From: Cephalotrichum gorgonifer
Lineage: Eukaryota; Ascomycota; Sordariomycetes; Microascales; Microascaceae
Direction of reading: 5' to 3'
DNA: 64,000 nt
Assembly (NCBI GenBank): GCA_900312665.1
Contig: ONZQ02000002.1
Coordinates: forward strand, 2,815,863-2,879,862
Shown here one piece after another: positions 44,329 to 55,271 of the stretch. The notes under the pieces were generated by a model, which saw nothing but the letters and a program-made list of their open reading frames with translations, did not search any database and was not told where the DNA came from. The position numbers and the translations under genes are program-made. Within the stretch, counting starts at the first letter, position 1; each line of letters begins with the position of its first letter.

Positions 44329-46278
44329 TGAAGGGATATAGGAATAAACGTAATAATACCCTTAGCCAAACCCTATGACCGACGGGGGGGTGTTCGTATC
44401 ATGATACTAGGATATGATTAGAAGGTCTCTAAACTCGTAGTATACTGATATTTAAACAATTCAGATATTTAAATAAAAACTATGATTTAAATAATATGTA
44501 ACTTTTCTTTTAAAGCGAAGAGCTTCATACTACTCGATCCTTATATTACAATCCTCTCTAGTATTCCCAATTCAACCCTTGCAGAGATTGATTCAGGTCC
44601 AGCAGGCAGGGCCTCGAAGGCCAGCATCCAACGCTTCCCGGAAGCCTCTGAATGCATTGGATTCATCTCGTCCCATTCAGGTACCTATCCAGTAGGCTGC
44701 GGCGATCAAGCTATCTTCCGTCTCCTGTGCCTACCTATACTAGAAAGTTCAACAAGTCTTGTGCCATACTGGACACCAAAAGCCGATGATGGCCTTTGAG
44801 GCTTAGCCAGTAGTCTGCCTACAGCGATTTCTCGGTCATACCTGGCTTTACCAACTAGAGTTAACGAAGTCACCATATATTAGCTAATGCGGGTCGGCCT
44901 TGAATCGACAGGACCTAAAAAGGAGGGCCCCGTGAACATTTGTCTCAACAGCATGCTTAGCTGCCTGGTCTCGTTGGACTACCCGAGTGTAACCATCCTT
45001 CGGGCGGGGAACTAAACCGGGCTTCCGGGCGGGTTTCATCACAGCAAGACGGTCCAATAGTCTAGTCGGTTAGGACGTGGGATTCTGATTCCCAAGACCT
45101 CGGTTCGAATCCGGGTTGGACCTTTCATTGTTCTTTTTTTGTCCTTCCCAAAGAAATATTAGCGCCTACCGCGCGAATTGACTAAACCGGATCCTACTGG
45201 AATGTGTGGGGCTTTTCTGGACAAAGTGTTTGTGCATTGGAGCCATGAGAGAACGCCACTATGTGAATTGCGCCGAGAGTTTGATTCGTTCGTAGAGAGC
45301 GGGATGAGATGTTCTGTGGCCGGCGGGACAAAGACGGAACTCCTCAACTCCAGCCCGATAGGGACAATGATCACATGGATCATTGCTGCTGTTGTGGGCA
45401 TGCATCATCCCGTATCCCCCTCCTTATCAACCAGTTACCACCCTGGGGCGGCACGGAAGCAACCCTAGGCAAGCCGGCACCTTCGTGGAATGTGACCTAT
45501 GCTCATCAATGAATGCATCCTTAGTCGGGGGCCGCCCCACCCACATAGGTGGGATAATGCTTGAGGTGTGCGCTGCAAGTTCCCTAGATGTGGGTTTGAA
45601 GCCATACCTGATTATCCCTCATCCCATCGATGTTCTGAATTAGCCTCGATTTGATAGGAGGAAGCCTTCTCCGTCGATATGTTAACACAGGCATTGGAGA
45701 CGCTAGTACAGCTCCCTAATATGGGAGCCCTCGGTACAGGACTAACATTACCCCGCCCCCAGAGTGTCATGAGGTGGGTGTTAAACCTGTTTTCTCGGGA
45801 TTTTGGAGGAGGAGGTGTCATGCTGGTAGGGTAGTTCGCAGGGTGTGCAGAAGGTCATGGGCGGGGGCCAGGGGTCCAACATACGCGGAGCTAACGCATG
45901 GGCAGGGGGCCAGAGAGACAGATTTAACCGGAGCGCGAAGGAAAACGCAGCAGCGGGTTTTCTGAAAGGGGAAATGCTAGCTTGTGTGGCGAAGTAAGGT
46001 TTCCACTTGGGAAATGACGTCCAGGAGGCCGCCAATTCCCGAAAGGGTAACCTTTGTATCTTCAGCGGTGCGGGATGGCAGAATGTCCGGAGGATTCTTG
46101 TGCGTGTTCGGCCCCAACGATGTTGGGGCGAGCGAGAGCGCCGTTGAAAACAAGACGGGTTGTTGCTGAGGTCGTGTCGCCAGAGACTCCTGTATGGCTT
46201 GTTTTCGTGCCACCAAATAGATCTCGCCCTGGAGTTTGATCCTCCTGGAATTCCTTGAACCTTAATCAGTCTTTCCCA
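44329..46278. other. Intergenic with tRNA-Gln
   Basis: About 1.95 kb. AT-rich segment with repeated ATTTAAA at 44445-44510 just after the SQR gene. tRNA-Gln lies at 45051-45123. Short open frames between 45.2 and 45.7 kb show no family signal. The last ~300 bp form the CAX leader/promoter. Confidence 0.55.
45051..45123 (+). tRNA. tRNA-Gln (CTG)
   Basis: Acceptor stem GGTCCAA/TTGGACC with discriminator T; D-arm TAGTCTAGTCGGTTAGGA; anticodon stem-loop TGGGA-TTCTGAT-TCCCA with anticodon CTG; T-arm CTCGGTTCGAATCCGGG. No intron. A T-run (TTCTTTTTTT, near 45131-45140) is the Pol III terminator. Confidence 0.95.
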
Positions 46279-48519
46279 ATGGGTTCTTTCTTCAACCTCG
46301 GCCAGAGCAATAATACAGGCGACAACAATTCGGTTACTTCTGCGGGAGACAGTGAAGATGATCCTCCGGACGAAACAGACCCTCTTGACTTTCCCGATAT
46401 TGATGATGAACCGCGTTCCCAACCCGTGACGTGGAATATCAAAGGTAAGATCCCTGATAACATCTAGAATAGGGGAAGCACAACAAGCAATGGTCTATTA
46501 ATTCCCTCTTCGCAACAGATATCATCCTCCAATCTCTCGACACCTGGTCTTTCATCCGATGGTTCAAGCAAAGCTTCCGTCCCCGGGTGCCCTCTATGGG
46601 AGCGCATCCCCTTGCTGAGTTACGCGAGGTCGAAGATAGGAACCATGCGGAGCCAAAGTTGCCTGGGACATACACGCGACAACTTCTAGCCATGCTTTCC
46701 GCGTCCTGGGTTAATATCCTATTAATATTCGTCCCAGTTGGCGGCGTGACATACGTTTTGGAAATGAGCCCGCTACTGGTATTCACCTGCAATGCCATTG
46801 CTATCGTGCCTCTGTCGGCCTTGCTGACTGCGGCGACCGAAGGGATCGCTGCTGAGGCCGGAGATACGATCGGGGCACTTTTGAACATTAGCTTTGGCAA
46901 TATTGTAGAGCTGATCCTATTGTGAGTAACCCTCTGATCCTTCAAAGGTTAGCTACGTTGTGATGGCACTAACAGCATCTCAGTGTGTGAGTAATAGTAC
47001 CGCAACAAGCCAGGATAAGGGTCCAAGCTAACCCCAACGAAGTATTGCCCTAGCAAACAACCAGATACGGGTTGTCCAGGCTTCTATCCTGGGGTCCATA
47101 CTTGTCAATCTTCTTTTGATTCTCGGCTCTGCCCTCGTCGTCAACGGGATGACCGACCTCGATCCAATATGCAATACTGTCGAGGCGCAGTTGCTTTCCT
47201 GCCTGCTCTTCGTTTCGGTCTTTGTTATTCTGATGCCGGTGAGTAGCTTGTTTTTGATCTCAAATGATGGAAATTTTGTGCTAAACCCATGTAGACAGCT
47301 TTCGCGTATACAGTCAACGGCGTGGGCCTTGGTAAGGCTGCCACGTTGAAGATGAGCAGGATTTCCGCGCTGATGGTGCTGCTTATCTACGTGTTGTACT
47401 TCGTGCATGAGATTACCTCTTTGAAAAAGAAGAGGGAGACTACAGATATCGAGGGCCGCCAAGGGCTTACGCTGCAACGAATACCCACCTTTGAGCGAAC
47501 GCCCACCTTTGAACGACCACCTACTATCGAACGCACATCCACCATCGAACGACCGTCGTCTGGGTCTTTTCCACGCCCAGGCCCTGTGGGACCACCCACT
47601 CTGCCACCTCGTACGATTCGATTCGCAGACGAGGACGATGCGCACGCTCCAGGGGCGCCGCGCGACTCAACAGAGACCGAGCGGACCAGCCATGCGGAGT
47701 CCGAGGATGACGATGCATCCGAATACCGGGGGCGTAAAGCTGGGGGTGAGAGTCACATAAGCAGCCACCCGAACTCTTACCAGCCGTTGCTTCGCTCACG
47801 CCAGCACTCCCGGTCGTTATCGCTTAGCTCTGGTCGGGGGTTCCACAGCCGGGACTCATCTCTGAGCGGGGATAGGCGGGGTCTGGCGATGACGCTGCAG
47901 ATCTTGAGGGATAACCGTGCTGATATGGAGTACTCGGCACACACCCTCCCTCTGCAGCACGGGGCTGCGACGAATCGGGCCGCTTGTGTTACCGTCCTGA
48001 TCGTTTCTTCGCTGGTCATGTCGATGAACTCAGAATTCCTCGTCAACACGATCGACGACGTTGTGCGTGACGGCGGTGTCTCCGAATCGCTGATCGGGCT
48101 CGTCATTTTGCCGATCGTGGGGAATGTGGCGGAATATACGACTGTCGTCTCGGTGGCGGCCAGGGACAAGTTGGACCTCGCCATCGCCGTCGCTGTTGGG
48201 TCGGCCATTCAGATATCTCTGTGCGTTGCGCCGTTGACGGTCATGGCGGGTTGGGCTCTGCAGCGCGACCTGGGACTCACGTTTGACTTCTTCGAGATGG
48301 CAACACTGATGGGTTCGGCTCTTCTGGTGAACCTTTTGGTTCTGAGTGAAGGGACCTCTAATCTAAGGGTCAATGGATTCAAGGGAGGGTTGATCAGCGT
48401 TTGTTATATGATCTTCGTGTAAGTCAGAATTCCATCGGTTCCCAGGTCCACCACTGAGGAATGAGATGCTAACAACATTTAGGCTCGGGGCATGGCTTGC
48501 GCCGCAGAGTACAGACTAA
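46279..48519 (+). CDS. CAX-family Ca2+(cation)/H+ exchanger
   Basis: Six exons: 46279..46444, 46519..46921, 46984..46986, 47043..47238, 47295..48418, 48483..48519; 642 aa. Two CAX repeats are seen: ALLTAATEGIAAEAGDTIGA...NISFGNIVELIL and SLIGLVILPIVGNVAEYTTVV...AVGSAIQISLCVAP, each with the GNxxE motif that binds the cation. About ten hydrophobic helices. A long polar loop between the halves holds FER/IER repeats (PTFERTPTFERPPTIER) and Ser-rich stretches likely to be phosphorylated. Such proteins load Ca2+ into the vacuole using the H+ gradient. Between exons 2 and 4 two complete introns (each GTGAGT, CTAAC, AG) flank a 3-nt exon, TGT; including it restores the family spacing VELILF-V-IALANNQ. 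Skipping it also keeps frame and loses one residue. Confident family. Confidence 0.92.
46984..46986 (+). other. Probable 3-nt microexon in the CAX gene
   Basis: TGT lies between acceptor CATCTCAG (intron 46922-46983, branch CACTAAC) and donor GTGAGT (intron 46987-47042, branch GCTAACC). Both introns have normal lengths (62 and 56 nt). Confidence 0.65.
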
Positions 48520-49171
48520 CGAAGCACTACAGCCCTTGAGCATATGTACAGCCGGAATATATTCCTAGTTACGGACCCACGAAGTTTAATCAGCCCTGGG
48601 TTGGGGCGTGCCTGGCAGAATAGAGGTTAACTGTAGATAAGTCGACTTGCGCGGAGAAAGGTCATGCTCCTTCGCGATAGAGGCCCGCGGGTCCTGGGTG
48701 GTAGGGAATGTTTGAGGGAGGGCCATTGGCTCTGGAACCAGGGGTATAGAGGCTCTCCATGGATCGTCCCCGGGAACAAACGACTGGTACGAAGGACGTA
48801 AAGGCAAGAGATGAAAGGATATTGGGGGTGGGAGCTTCAATCACTAGATTGTTTCTACAAACGTCGGGACGTTGTTAGGATTAAATTCATTGCTGAATCA
48901 TGGGCTGGAATGATCCATGGTCCTAGAATGAGCAACGGTCTCTTCCACGAAGCCAAGCCACATTCTTCGTTTATTTATCTCCTTCCCCAGTTGCTACTTG
49001 GACCTCCATGAAAGGGATAATCCTTCTCTCAACATATAAACGTCACCTCTATCCCCAACTTTAAACGATAAAATTCTGGTCTTCATACTTAAGCTTCTAT
49101 TGACACTATCACTCACCACTCTGACTCAACAGGTCTCACCCCAGATGCAATACTGAATACGCCCGCACAAA
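48520..49171. other. Intergenic, no supported gene
   Basis: About 650 bp. A purine-rich stretch and short minus-strand frames only. The last ~120 bp form the likely leader of the next gene. Confidence 0.5.
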
Positions 49172-49825
49172 ATGTCGTTCGAGCCGCCTAGCATGGGCAG
49201 TACCGTGGCTGTTTTCCATATTAGCTCCTCAGAATGTAAGTACACGCAAGAGTTCGCCTGTGTGGACATTAAATATACCAGATGTATCGTCGATAAGGAC
49301 GCGGCCAAGGAGGCTATTATCAGGGCGCACCAGCCCAAACAACATATCTCGCCATCAAACGATGATAGTGGGCAGCCCCTATCACCGGAGACAACTGTGC
49401 ATCATTGCTCTAGCGCCAAATATTCTAAGGAGCCACCCTATGTGACCCGCGACACGAACGGCCGCATCACTGTGGACTGTCCCTGTCGGACCATGATAGT
49501 AAAAACGGCTATATGTGGCTACAAATGTCACAAACCTCACCCTACCAAATGGGATGCGGGCGTGTGGATGGAGAAGCTCGGCTGGGTGAACCCTAAGAAT
49601 GTTTCGAGACTCCGGGCTGTTTGTGAAGCCGTCCCGCTGCCGACGAAGCACCAGTCAAAGGCGGGCAAGGTACTCGACAAGGTTCTCCGGAAGAAGCCCA
49701 CCCCTGCAGATCAGGTCCGTAATTGTAGTGAATGGGCTGTCGAAGTCATCAGCGCCATGTGGGAAGAGGCCATCCTCGTGCCTCTACGGGCGGGGGAAGG
49801 CGATGAGCCTATCCGGATAGGCTAG
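49172..49825 (+). CDS. Protein of unknown function, 217 aa
   Basis: Single exon, ATG 49172 to TAG. No signal peptide or membrane helix. Notable parts: ECKYTQEFACVDIKYTRCIV at the N-terminus, a Cys/His cluster CPCRTMIVKTAICGYKCHKPH near residues 103-123, and a basic segment KAGKVLDKVLRKKPTP. The Cys/His cluster could bind a metal but does not match a zinc finger I know. The frame is long for the local composition and has an AT-rich leader, so I think it is a real gene, probably lineage-specific. It may be a small effector-like or nuclear protein; nothing supports a choice. Confidence 0.55.
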   Translation: MSFEPPSMGSTVAVFHISSSECKYTQEFACVDIKYTRCIVDKDAAKEAIIRAHQPKQHISPSNDDSGQPLSPETTVHHCSSAKYSKEPPYVTRDTNGRITVDCPCRTMIVKTAICGYKCHKPHPTKWDAGVWMEKLGWVNPKNVSRLRAVCEAVPLPTKHQSKAGKVLDKVLRKKPTPADQVRNCSEWAVEVISAMWEEAILVPLRAGEGDEPIRIG

Positions 49826-51707
49826 GTGTCAAAGTGAACATATGAACAATCTGACCAACGGGTACTTTGCCTTTGGGCTAGTGGTCGACTTATGCAACAC
49901 TAGGCATGTAGTGACGATTCGGTCGGCGTATTTTGCTTCCTAATCCAGTTATTATGCCTGAACAGAGCATCTTTTTATTACTTGAACTAGTTGCTTTATA
50001 TTTCTTGACGTATCTTTTCCGCATAATGCGACCACGCTACAGATCCACTCCTAGAGCTAAGTGCTATGAAGCCACTGGAGCCAGGAGACAGGGAGATGTT
50101 GTCACCTTGCCATACCGCGCGGAGGTCTATGGAGCAGTTGAGCTACGGAAGCTGTTCTGTGGCTATTATGTCTTGATTCCCACTACCATATATCTTATCA
50201 TACTCTTCGGTATTCGATTTGTTTCTTCTCTAATCACATTTAGCGCATGTTGACCGTTTGAAAATATCGCGAACTGATACTCGTCCATAGAGTTACACGC
50301 ACTCATTAAAAAAACTTATTAATCCAACTGTTCTTAGCAACCGGTATTGGTCTCCTCGCCTTAACTATACTCTAGACGGATTCAGACACCAACTTATATT
50401 ACCTTACGTGCGTGGAAGCATCATCTAACTCAGTCAGCCCAGAAGGATACATACCAAGCAAACCCTCCCCCCTGTTCTCTGACCAACCAGCTTCATGTTC
50501 TCCTGATATAATCACAGGTTCATAAATAAACCCAGTAGCTTGGATACCGGCCCGGATTTCCTCGGCGGGCACTAGGGCCCCGTCACTATGGATATGAAGA
50601 TTACGCCGACGAAGTCCGCCGTGGGTGAATGCAACGTGTGAGCACGACAGGCATATTTGGCAGGGTTGCAATGAACGCGATCTGTGCAACAGGTGGCGCC
50701 GTGCCTCGACGAGGATGTGTATTCAGATCCACATTGCTCATAATCATCAGGTATTACACCGTCATTCAGGCAGGGCAGGCAGCAACACGCAATGAGGAAA
50801 AACTCTTCTCCCAAAATACCCTGGGCGGCCCTTTTCAGGAAACCCAGTGTGCTCGCCGACCCACCCCTACGACAAACCGGCCACTGTCGCACGACCCAGA
50901 AGTAAGCGCTATACGAAGAAAAAGATAGATTATGTACAAATTACTCCTCTGTCGTGGGATAATGACCGATCACGTCTTCGATGGGGTGACCTCGAAAAAA
51001 ACCTAAAGTCAAATAAAATTCTCCGACGTCCCATAGCACTAACACCCGACAGGGCAAAACTCGCAAGACGTAGCACTCGAAGGATGCAAGATGCAAGCTC
51101 CTTCCTACTGCGGAAGGTGCCGTGTGGAAATAACGGCCCCCAAGACCTCTGGTGGAATAGGGTGGGGAAATGACGAAATCGCCCTTGGCTGTAGTATGTA
51201 GGAAGCTCCTGTCCAGTCAGCTTCCGCGCCAAGAGCTGGGCAAAGACGAGAGAGGATATTGGCCCGTGTGACGGGCTGAGTGGAGGACGGCCCGAAGCCA
51301 GCCCTTGCCGTTGCGTTGGCCTATTCGAGCATCATGTGCCGGGATTAGCTGTTTGGATCAAAATAGATTGCGCCACAGAAGAGGAAGGATGAACAAGGAT
51401 ACTTTGGTCTGGAGTAATACATGTGTGTATGCAATAAGACGGGCAGATATTATGGCAAAAGCATCGGCGATCACCTCCCACAATAAAAATGCACGGGTCC
51501 GCAGATCACTGCTGCCCATGGTCTGCCCCTCAGTGTTTCCCTGTGTCACGCGAACAAGCTTCAGACGCGTTTTTAAGGTGTGGAAGAAGCTTAAACTCGC
51601 ACTTAAATAACACCTCTAATCGGCACAGGGCCGAACCTTGTCTACTCCACAAGTCCTGTTAGCTCGAGGTCCGAGGACCAGCACACTATATCGCTGCGCA
51701 GGCTACG
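49826..51707. other. Intergenic with one possible small membrane ORF
   Basis: About 1.9 kb. Holds the small open frame at 49954-50253. Overlapping frames at 50.4-51.2 kb on both strands show no family match, although the minus frame at 50572-50892 is Cys-rich. Confidence 0.45.
49954..50253 (+). CDS. Possible small two-helix membrane protein
   Basis: 99 codons from ATG 49954. Two hydrophobic stretches (IFLLLELVALYFLTYLF and GYYVLIPTTIYLIILFGI) are separated by a basic loop (RPRYRSTPRAK). The hydrophobic layout looks non-random, but the DNA is AT-rich and could give this by chance. No family recognised; 128 bp after the preceding gene. Confidence 0.3.
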   Translation: MPEQSIFLLLELVALYFLTYLFRIMRPRYRSTPRAKCYEATGARRQGDVVTLPYRAEVYGAVELRKLFCGYYVLIPTTIYLIILFGIRFVSSLITFSAC

Positions 51708-53548
51708 ATGTCGACCGAGGTCGATGAGAAGGCGACCCGAAAGGGTGAGGTCGCTACGCCTTTCTATCCCGATGACAACGATCAATCATCTGTGGGCGAA
51801 GTTGAGCGCTATGAGTACGACGACTCGAGGAAGCTCGGCATCACGGGCTCCGCGTTCATCATTATAAACAAGATGATCGGAACTGGAAGTGAGTTGCGAG
51901 CCCCCAATACCAGGAACGAAAGGATGAAGGAACACCCGGCCGCTAACTATTATAGTTTTCTCCACTCCGTCAGGAATCTTCGCCGCCACCGGCTCGGTAG
52001 GCGTTAGCTTCATCCTCTGGATCGTCGGTACGCCGGCCCCCTCCCCCTTCCATCCTTCCTCCAACCCCTAAGCTAGGCGAACTGGCGCCCAATATTCCAA
52101 ACTAACCCCTCCCAACAACCCACAGGCGGAATCATCACTTTCGCCGGACTAAGCGTCTACCTCGAATTCGGCCTCGCGATCCCCCGCTCCGGCGGGGAGA
52201 AGAACTACCTCGAGCGCGTCTACCGCCACCCGCGCTACCTCGCCACCTGCGTCCTCGCGTCGCAGATGATCCTCCTCGGCTTCTCTACTGGCAACTCCCT
52301 CGCCTTCGGCCGCTACGCGCTCTACTCCGCGGGCAACCGAGAAGGCGACGGGTACGAGGCGCGAGGCATTGGCGCGGCCTGCGCGACCTTCGCTGTCCTC
52401 ATTCACGCCATCATCCCAAAGTGGGGCATGCGCCTCGTCAACGTCCTGGGCGTCTTCAAGGTCGTCATCCTGCTCTTCATCGTCTTCTCCGGCTTCGCGG
52501 CTCTCGCGGGCCGCCGCCGCGTGCCGGACCCGGAGAACTTCAAGGCGGCCTTTGACCTCTCGGACGCCGACAGGTGGGGTGGCGGTGGCGTGTACCAGTA
52601 CGCGAGCGCCCTCCTGAGGGTTATCTACAGCTACAAGGGCTGGGAGAACGCCAACTACGTCCTGTCCGAGGTTAAGAGCCCCCGCCGGACGCTCGGCATC
52701 GCGGCGCCGGTCGCTATCGCCGGCGTTACGACCCTCTACGTGCTCGCCAACGTCGCCTACTTTGCCGTGATCCCCAAGGACCAGCTCGTCGAGTCCGACG
52801 TTATCGTCGCGGCCGTCTTCTTCACCAACATGTTTGGAGACAGCGCCGGTGCGAGGGTCCTCCCGGTGTTTGTGTGCCTGAGCAACTTGGGGAACGTGCT
52901 GGCCGTGAGCTTTGCGCACGCGCGCCTCAACCAGGAGCTGGCGAAGGAGGGTATGCTCCCTTTCAGCCGGTTCTGGGCCTCCAATAAGCCCTTCAACACG
53001 CCTTCTGCAGCGGTAAGTTTGCAATACTCCCTAGTCCCCCCTGCCCTGTGTCCCGCGCCGATAGGCCTCTAACACGCTGCTCCCAGCTCTTCCTCCACTG
53101 GTTCGTAACAATCGTCATCCTTCTAGCCCCACCCCCGGATGGCCCGGCGTATGGCTTTATTGTCGATCTGTATACCTATCCCGGCGCCATCATCAACGTG
53201 TTCGTCGCCGCCGGCCTCATCTACCTGCACTACAACAAATCAGAGCAGTGGTCCTCCCCATGGCACACCTACCTCCCGATCGCCGTTCTCTTCCTCCTCA
53301 GCAACGCCTTCCTTACGGCCGTGCCCTTCATCCCCCCGAACGGCGACTGGAACGCCGATGGGTATCCCTACTATCTCTTCCCCGTCGTCGGCTGGGCGGT
53401 CATGCTGCTGGGTGCCGTGTACTGGGTTGGGTGGACGCAGATCTGGCCCAGGATTGGCGGCTACCGCATCGTGGCGGAGAGGACGATCGACGAGACTGGG
53501 GCCGAGGTAGTGAGGTACAAGAAGGTGGACAGGCACAAGCTGGAGTAA
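51708..53548 (+). CDS. LAT-family amino acid permease (methionine-permease MUP1-like)
   Basis: Four exons: 51708..51888, 51956..52027, 52126..53012, 53087..53548; 533 aa. A polar N-terminus precedes the first helix GITGSAFIIINKMIGTGIFSTPSG, which carries the unwound-helix motif of APC transporters. Next comes GGIITFAGLSVYLEFGLAIPRSGGEKNYLE, the conserved LAT block, and then YSYKGWENANYVLSEVKSPRRTL. About twelve membrane helices in total. The closest known group is fungal high-affinity methionine permease MUP1 and its relatives, found in the plasma membrane. Substrate range is not fixed by sequence. The gene converges with the 2-hydroxyacid dehydrogenase (246 bp between stops), followed by an oxoprolinase-like gene; a shared uptake/catabolism role is possible. 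All splices preserve frame. Confidence 0.9.
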
Positions 53549-53794
53549 TTGGCGAATGTTGTCTCGCGCGACTGAGATACCCTCCAGCGACTCGTTTCTT
53601 ATTTTTTTTTCATTCGCAGTTCTTGATGGGGAATGGTGGCAATTCCATTAATACTTTTCTCAACCATATACGTTCCACCCGTAACCCATCTCCCATCAGC
53701 CATAATGGCGACAGATACCTTAGTCTATAGGAGGTTAACCCCTCACATGGGAAGAATGAATCTGACAATATAACCCCAAGAGTCGTTTCCCACA

Positions 53795-54772
53795 TTAAAT
53801 AGTGCCTGTGCGTTGCGTAAACTCAAGCAGGCGCTTAGCCGCCGTCATACCCGCGAGACGCTGTATCTCATCTGTCGTAGCGCCAATGTGCGGCATGCTC
53901 ACCACTCCCAAGTCCCACAGAGCTCCGTAGCGCTCCTTGCTTGGCGGTTCCTCCTCGTGGCAATCTAATCCCGCGCCCCAAATCAGGCCCTCGGACAGGG
54001 CACGCTCAAGGTCCTTCTCGTTGATGATGCCACCGCGAGCCGTATTGATGAGGATGGCCGTCTTCTTCATAGACTGGAGCTGTGGGTACGATATGAGGCC
54101 TCTAGTCTTGGGGGTAAGCGGCACATGGATGGACATGACATCAGCTTCCGACCAGATATCCTCCAGGTGCTCGACGCGCGTATGGGGGATACCTGACCAC
54201 TCGCTGTCCGGGGCGGAGTGGTTGTACGCGATGATGCGAGCGCCAAACCCGCCGTGGAATATCCGCGCGACAGCCTTGCCGATGTTTCCCATGCCGATGA
54301 TGCCAATGGTCTTGCCTTGAAGGGTGAGGCCGAAGCATTCCTCCTTAGAAACGAGGTTTCCGGAGCTCTGTTTGATCAGGGTGCTCCCAGCCCGACGTGC
54401 GACTGCTAGCGTGAGCATGAGGACAAGTTCCGCAACAGGTTGGGCGTTGACGCCAGGCGTATTCAGTATCTGAATGCCCCGCACCTTACAGGCTTCGGCG
54501 TCGATTCTGTCTATGCCAACCCCCTGTTTGGCGATGGCGAGTAAGTTGGGTGCTGCATTTATATCCTCGGCCGTGATATAGGAAGACCTCATGAGGAGAT
54601 ACCGGGCGTTTTGCCTCCAGTTGGAGTTCTCAGGATGGTCGGGTGTGATGGCGTTGAAGACTTGCCTGCAAAAGGCCATGACATCGGGGTGGAATTCATG
54701 TAGGATATAGACGGTGGGTTTGTCGGTCGGCGACGTTGCCGCCGAGCCATTAGACACCAAGTCTGTGGTCAT
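53795..54772 (-). CDS. D-isomer-specific 2-hydroxyacid dehydrogenase (phosphoglycerate-dehydrogenase-like)
   Basis: Single exon, 325 aa from ATG 54772; the frame is open further upstream but only from a TTG. The substrate domain reads KQGVGIDRIDAEACKVRGIQILNTPGVNAQPVAELVLML, and the NAD-binding motif is TIGIIGMGNIGKAVARIF (GxGxxG). Catalytic elements: LINTARGGIINEKDL (Arg), CHEEEPPSKE (Glu) and PHIGATTDE (His). It reduces 2-keto acids or oxidises D-2-hydroxy acids with NAD(H); it is shorter than true serine-pathway SerA and lacks an ACT domain, so serine synthesis is less likely. It is divergent from the hydantoinase/oxoprolinase gene across 499 bp and convergent with the permease. Confidence 0.92.
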   Translation of the reverse strand: MTTDLVSNGSAATSPTDKPTVYILHEFHPDVMAFCRQVFNAITPDHPENSNWRQNARYLLMRSSYITAEDINAAPNLLAIAKQGVGIDRIDAEACKVRGIQILNTPGVNAQPVAELVLMLTLAVARRAGSTLIKQSSGNLVSKEECFGLTLQGKTIGIIGMGNIGKAVARIFHGGFGARIIAYNHSAPDSEWSGIPHTRVEHLEDIWSEADVMSIHVPLTPKTRGLISYPQLQSMKKTAILINTARGGIINEKDLERALSEGLIWGAGLDCHEEEPPSKERYGALWDLGVVSMPHIGATTDEIQRLAGMTAAKRLLEFTQRTGTI

Positions 54773-55271
54773 GATATTTTGAAGCGTGGTATGCGGGTTT
54801 TGGAGTAGACTGGACAACAACGTATATTACGGACGATTTTCCCGCATATATATTCCAAAGGCGTGATAGGCGTGTTTAAGAGGTGATGAGTTCTGAAGCG
54901 GGGACACCCCTCGCCAGCCTATGAAACGACCTGGCTGGTTTGGGGCTAGTTAGCCAGCCTGTTGACGAGATAGTTGGAGAGGGAGACTATAAACGGCTCC
55001 ACATAGGAGTGTACTGGTGCTTGCAGGAGATGCATATGGCTTATCAATCTTGTTCCTGAGACGATTTAGTTTCCCCACCTCCGGCATCGGCGTTCGGAGA
55101 AGCGGGTCCATCGGTGGGGCTTGCGGAAAGAGCGGAAGGCGGGAGCAATCCACACACACCACCACCACAGCAACCGCGCGAGAGTGTGCTTAACCTACAG
55201 GCAAGCGACATCTCGTTACAAGGGAAGCGGGCCTCGCATATTACTGGAGCTATTAGCACCATCCCTCCACT
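54773..55271. promoter_or_regulatory. Divergent promoter region
   Basis: 499 bp between the start codons of the 2-hydroxyacid dehydrogenase (-) and the hydantoinase/oxoprolinase (+). A TATATAT lies near 54846-54851 on the dehydrogenase side. No recognised regulator site by eye. Confidence 0.5.

Noticed and set aside
45781..46422. 213-codon minus-strand open frame
   Set aside because: Antisense to exon 1 of the CAX gene and its leader; no motif.
50572..50892. Cys-rich minus-strand frame as a secreted effector
   Set aside because: No signal peptide at its start, overlapping frames on both strands and no splice support.
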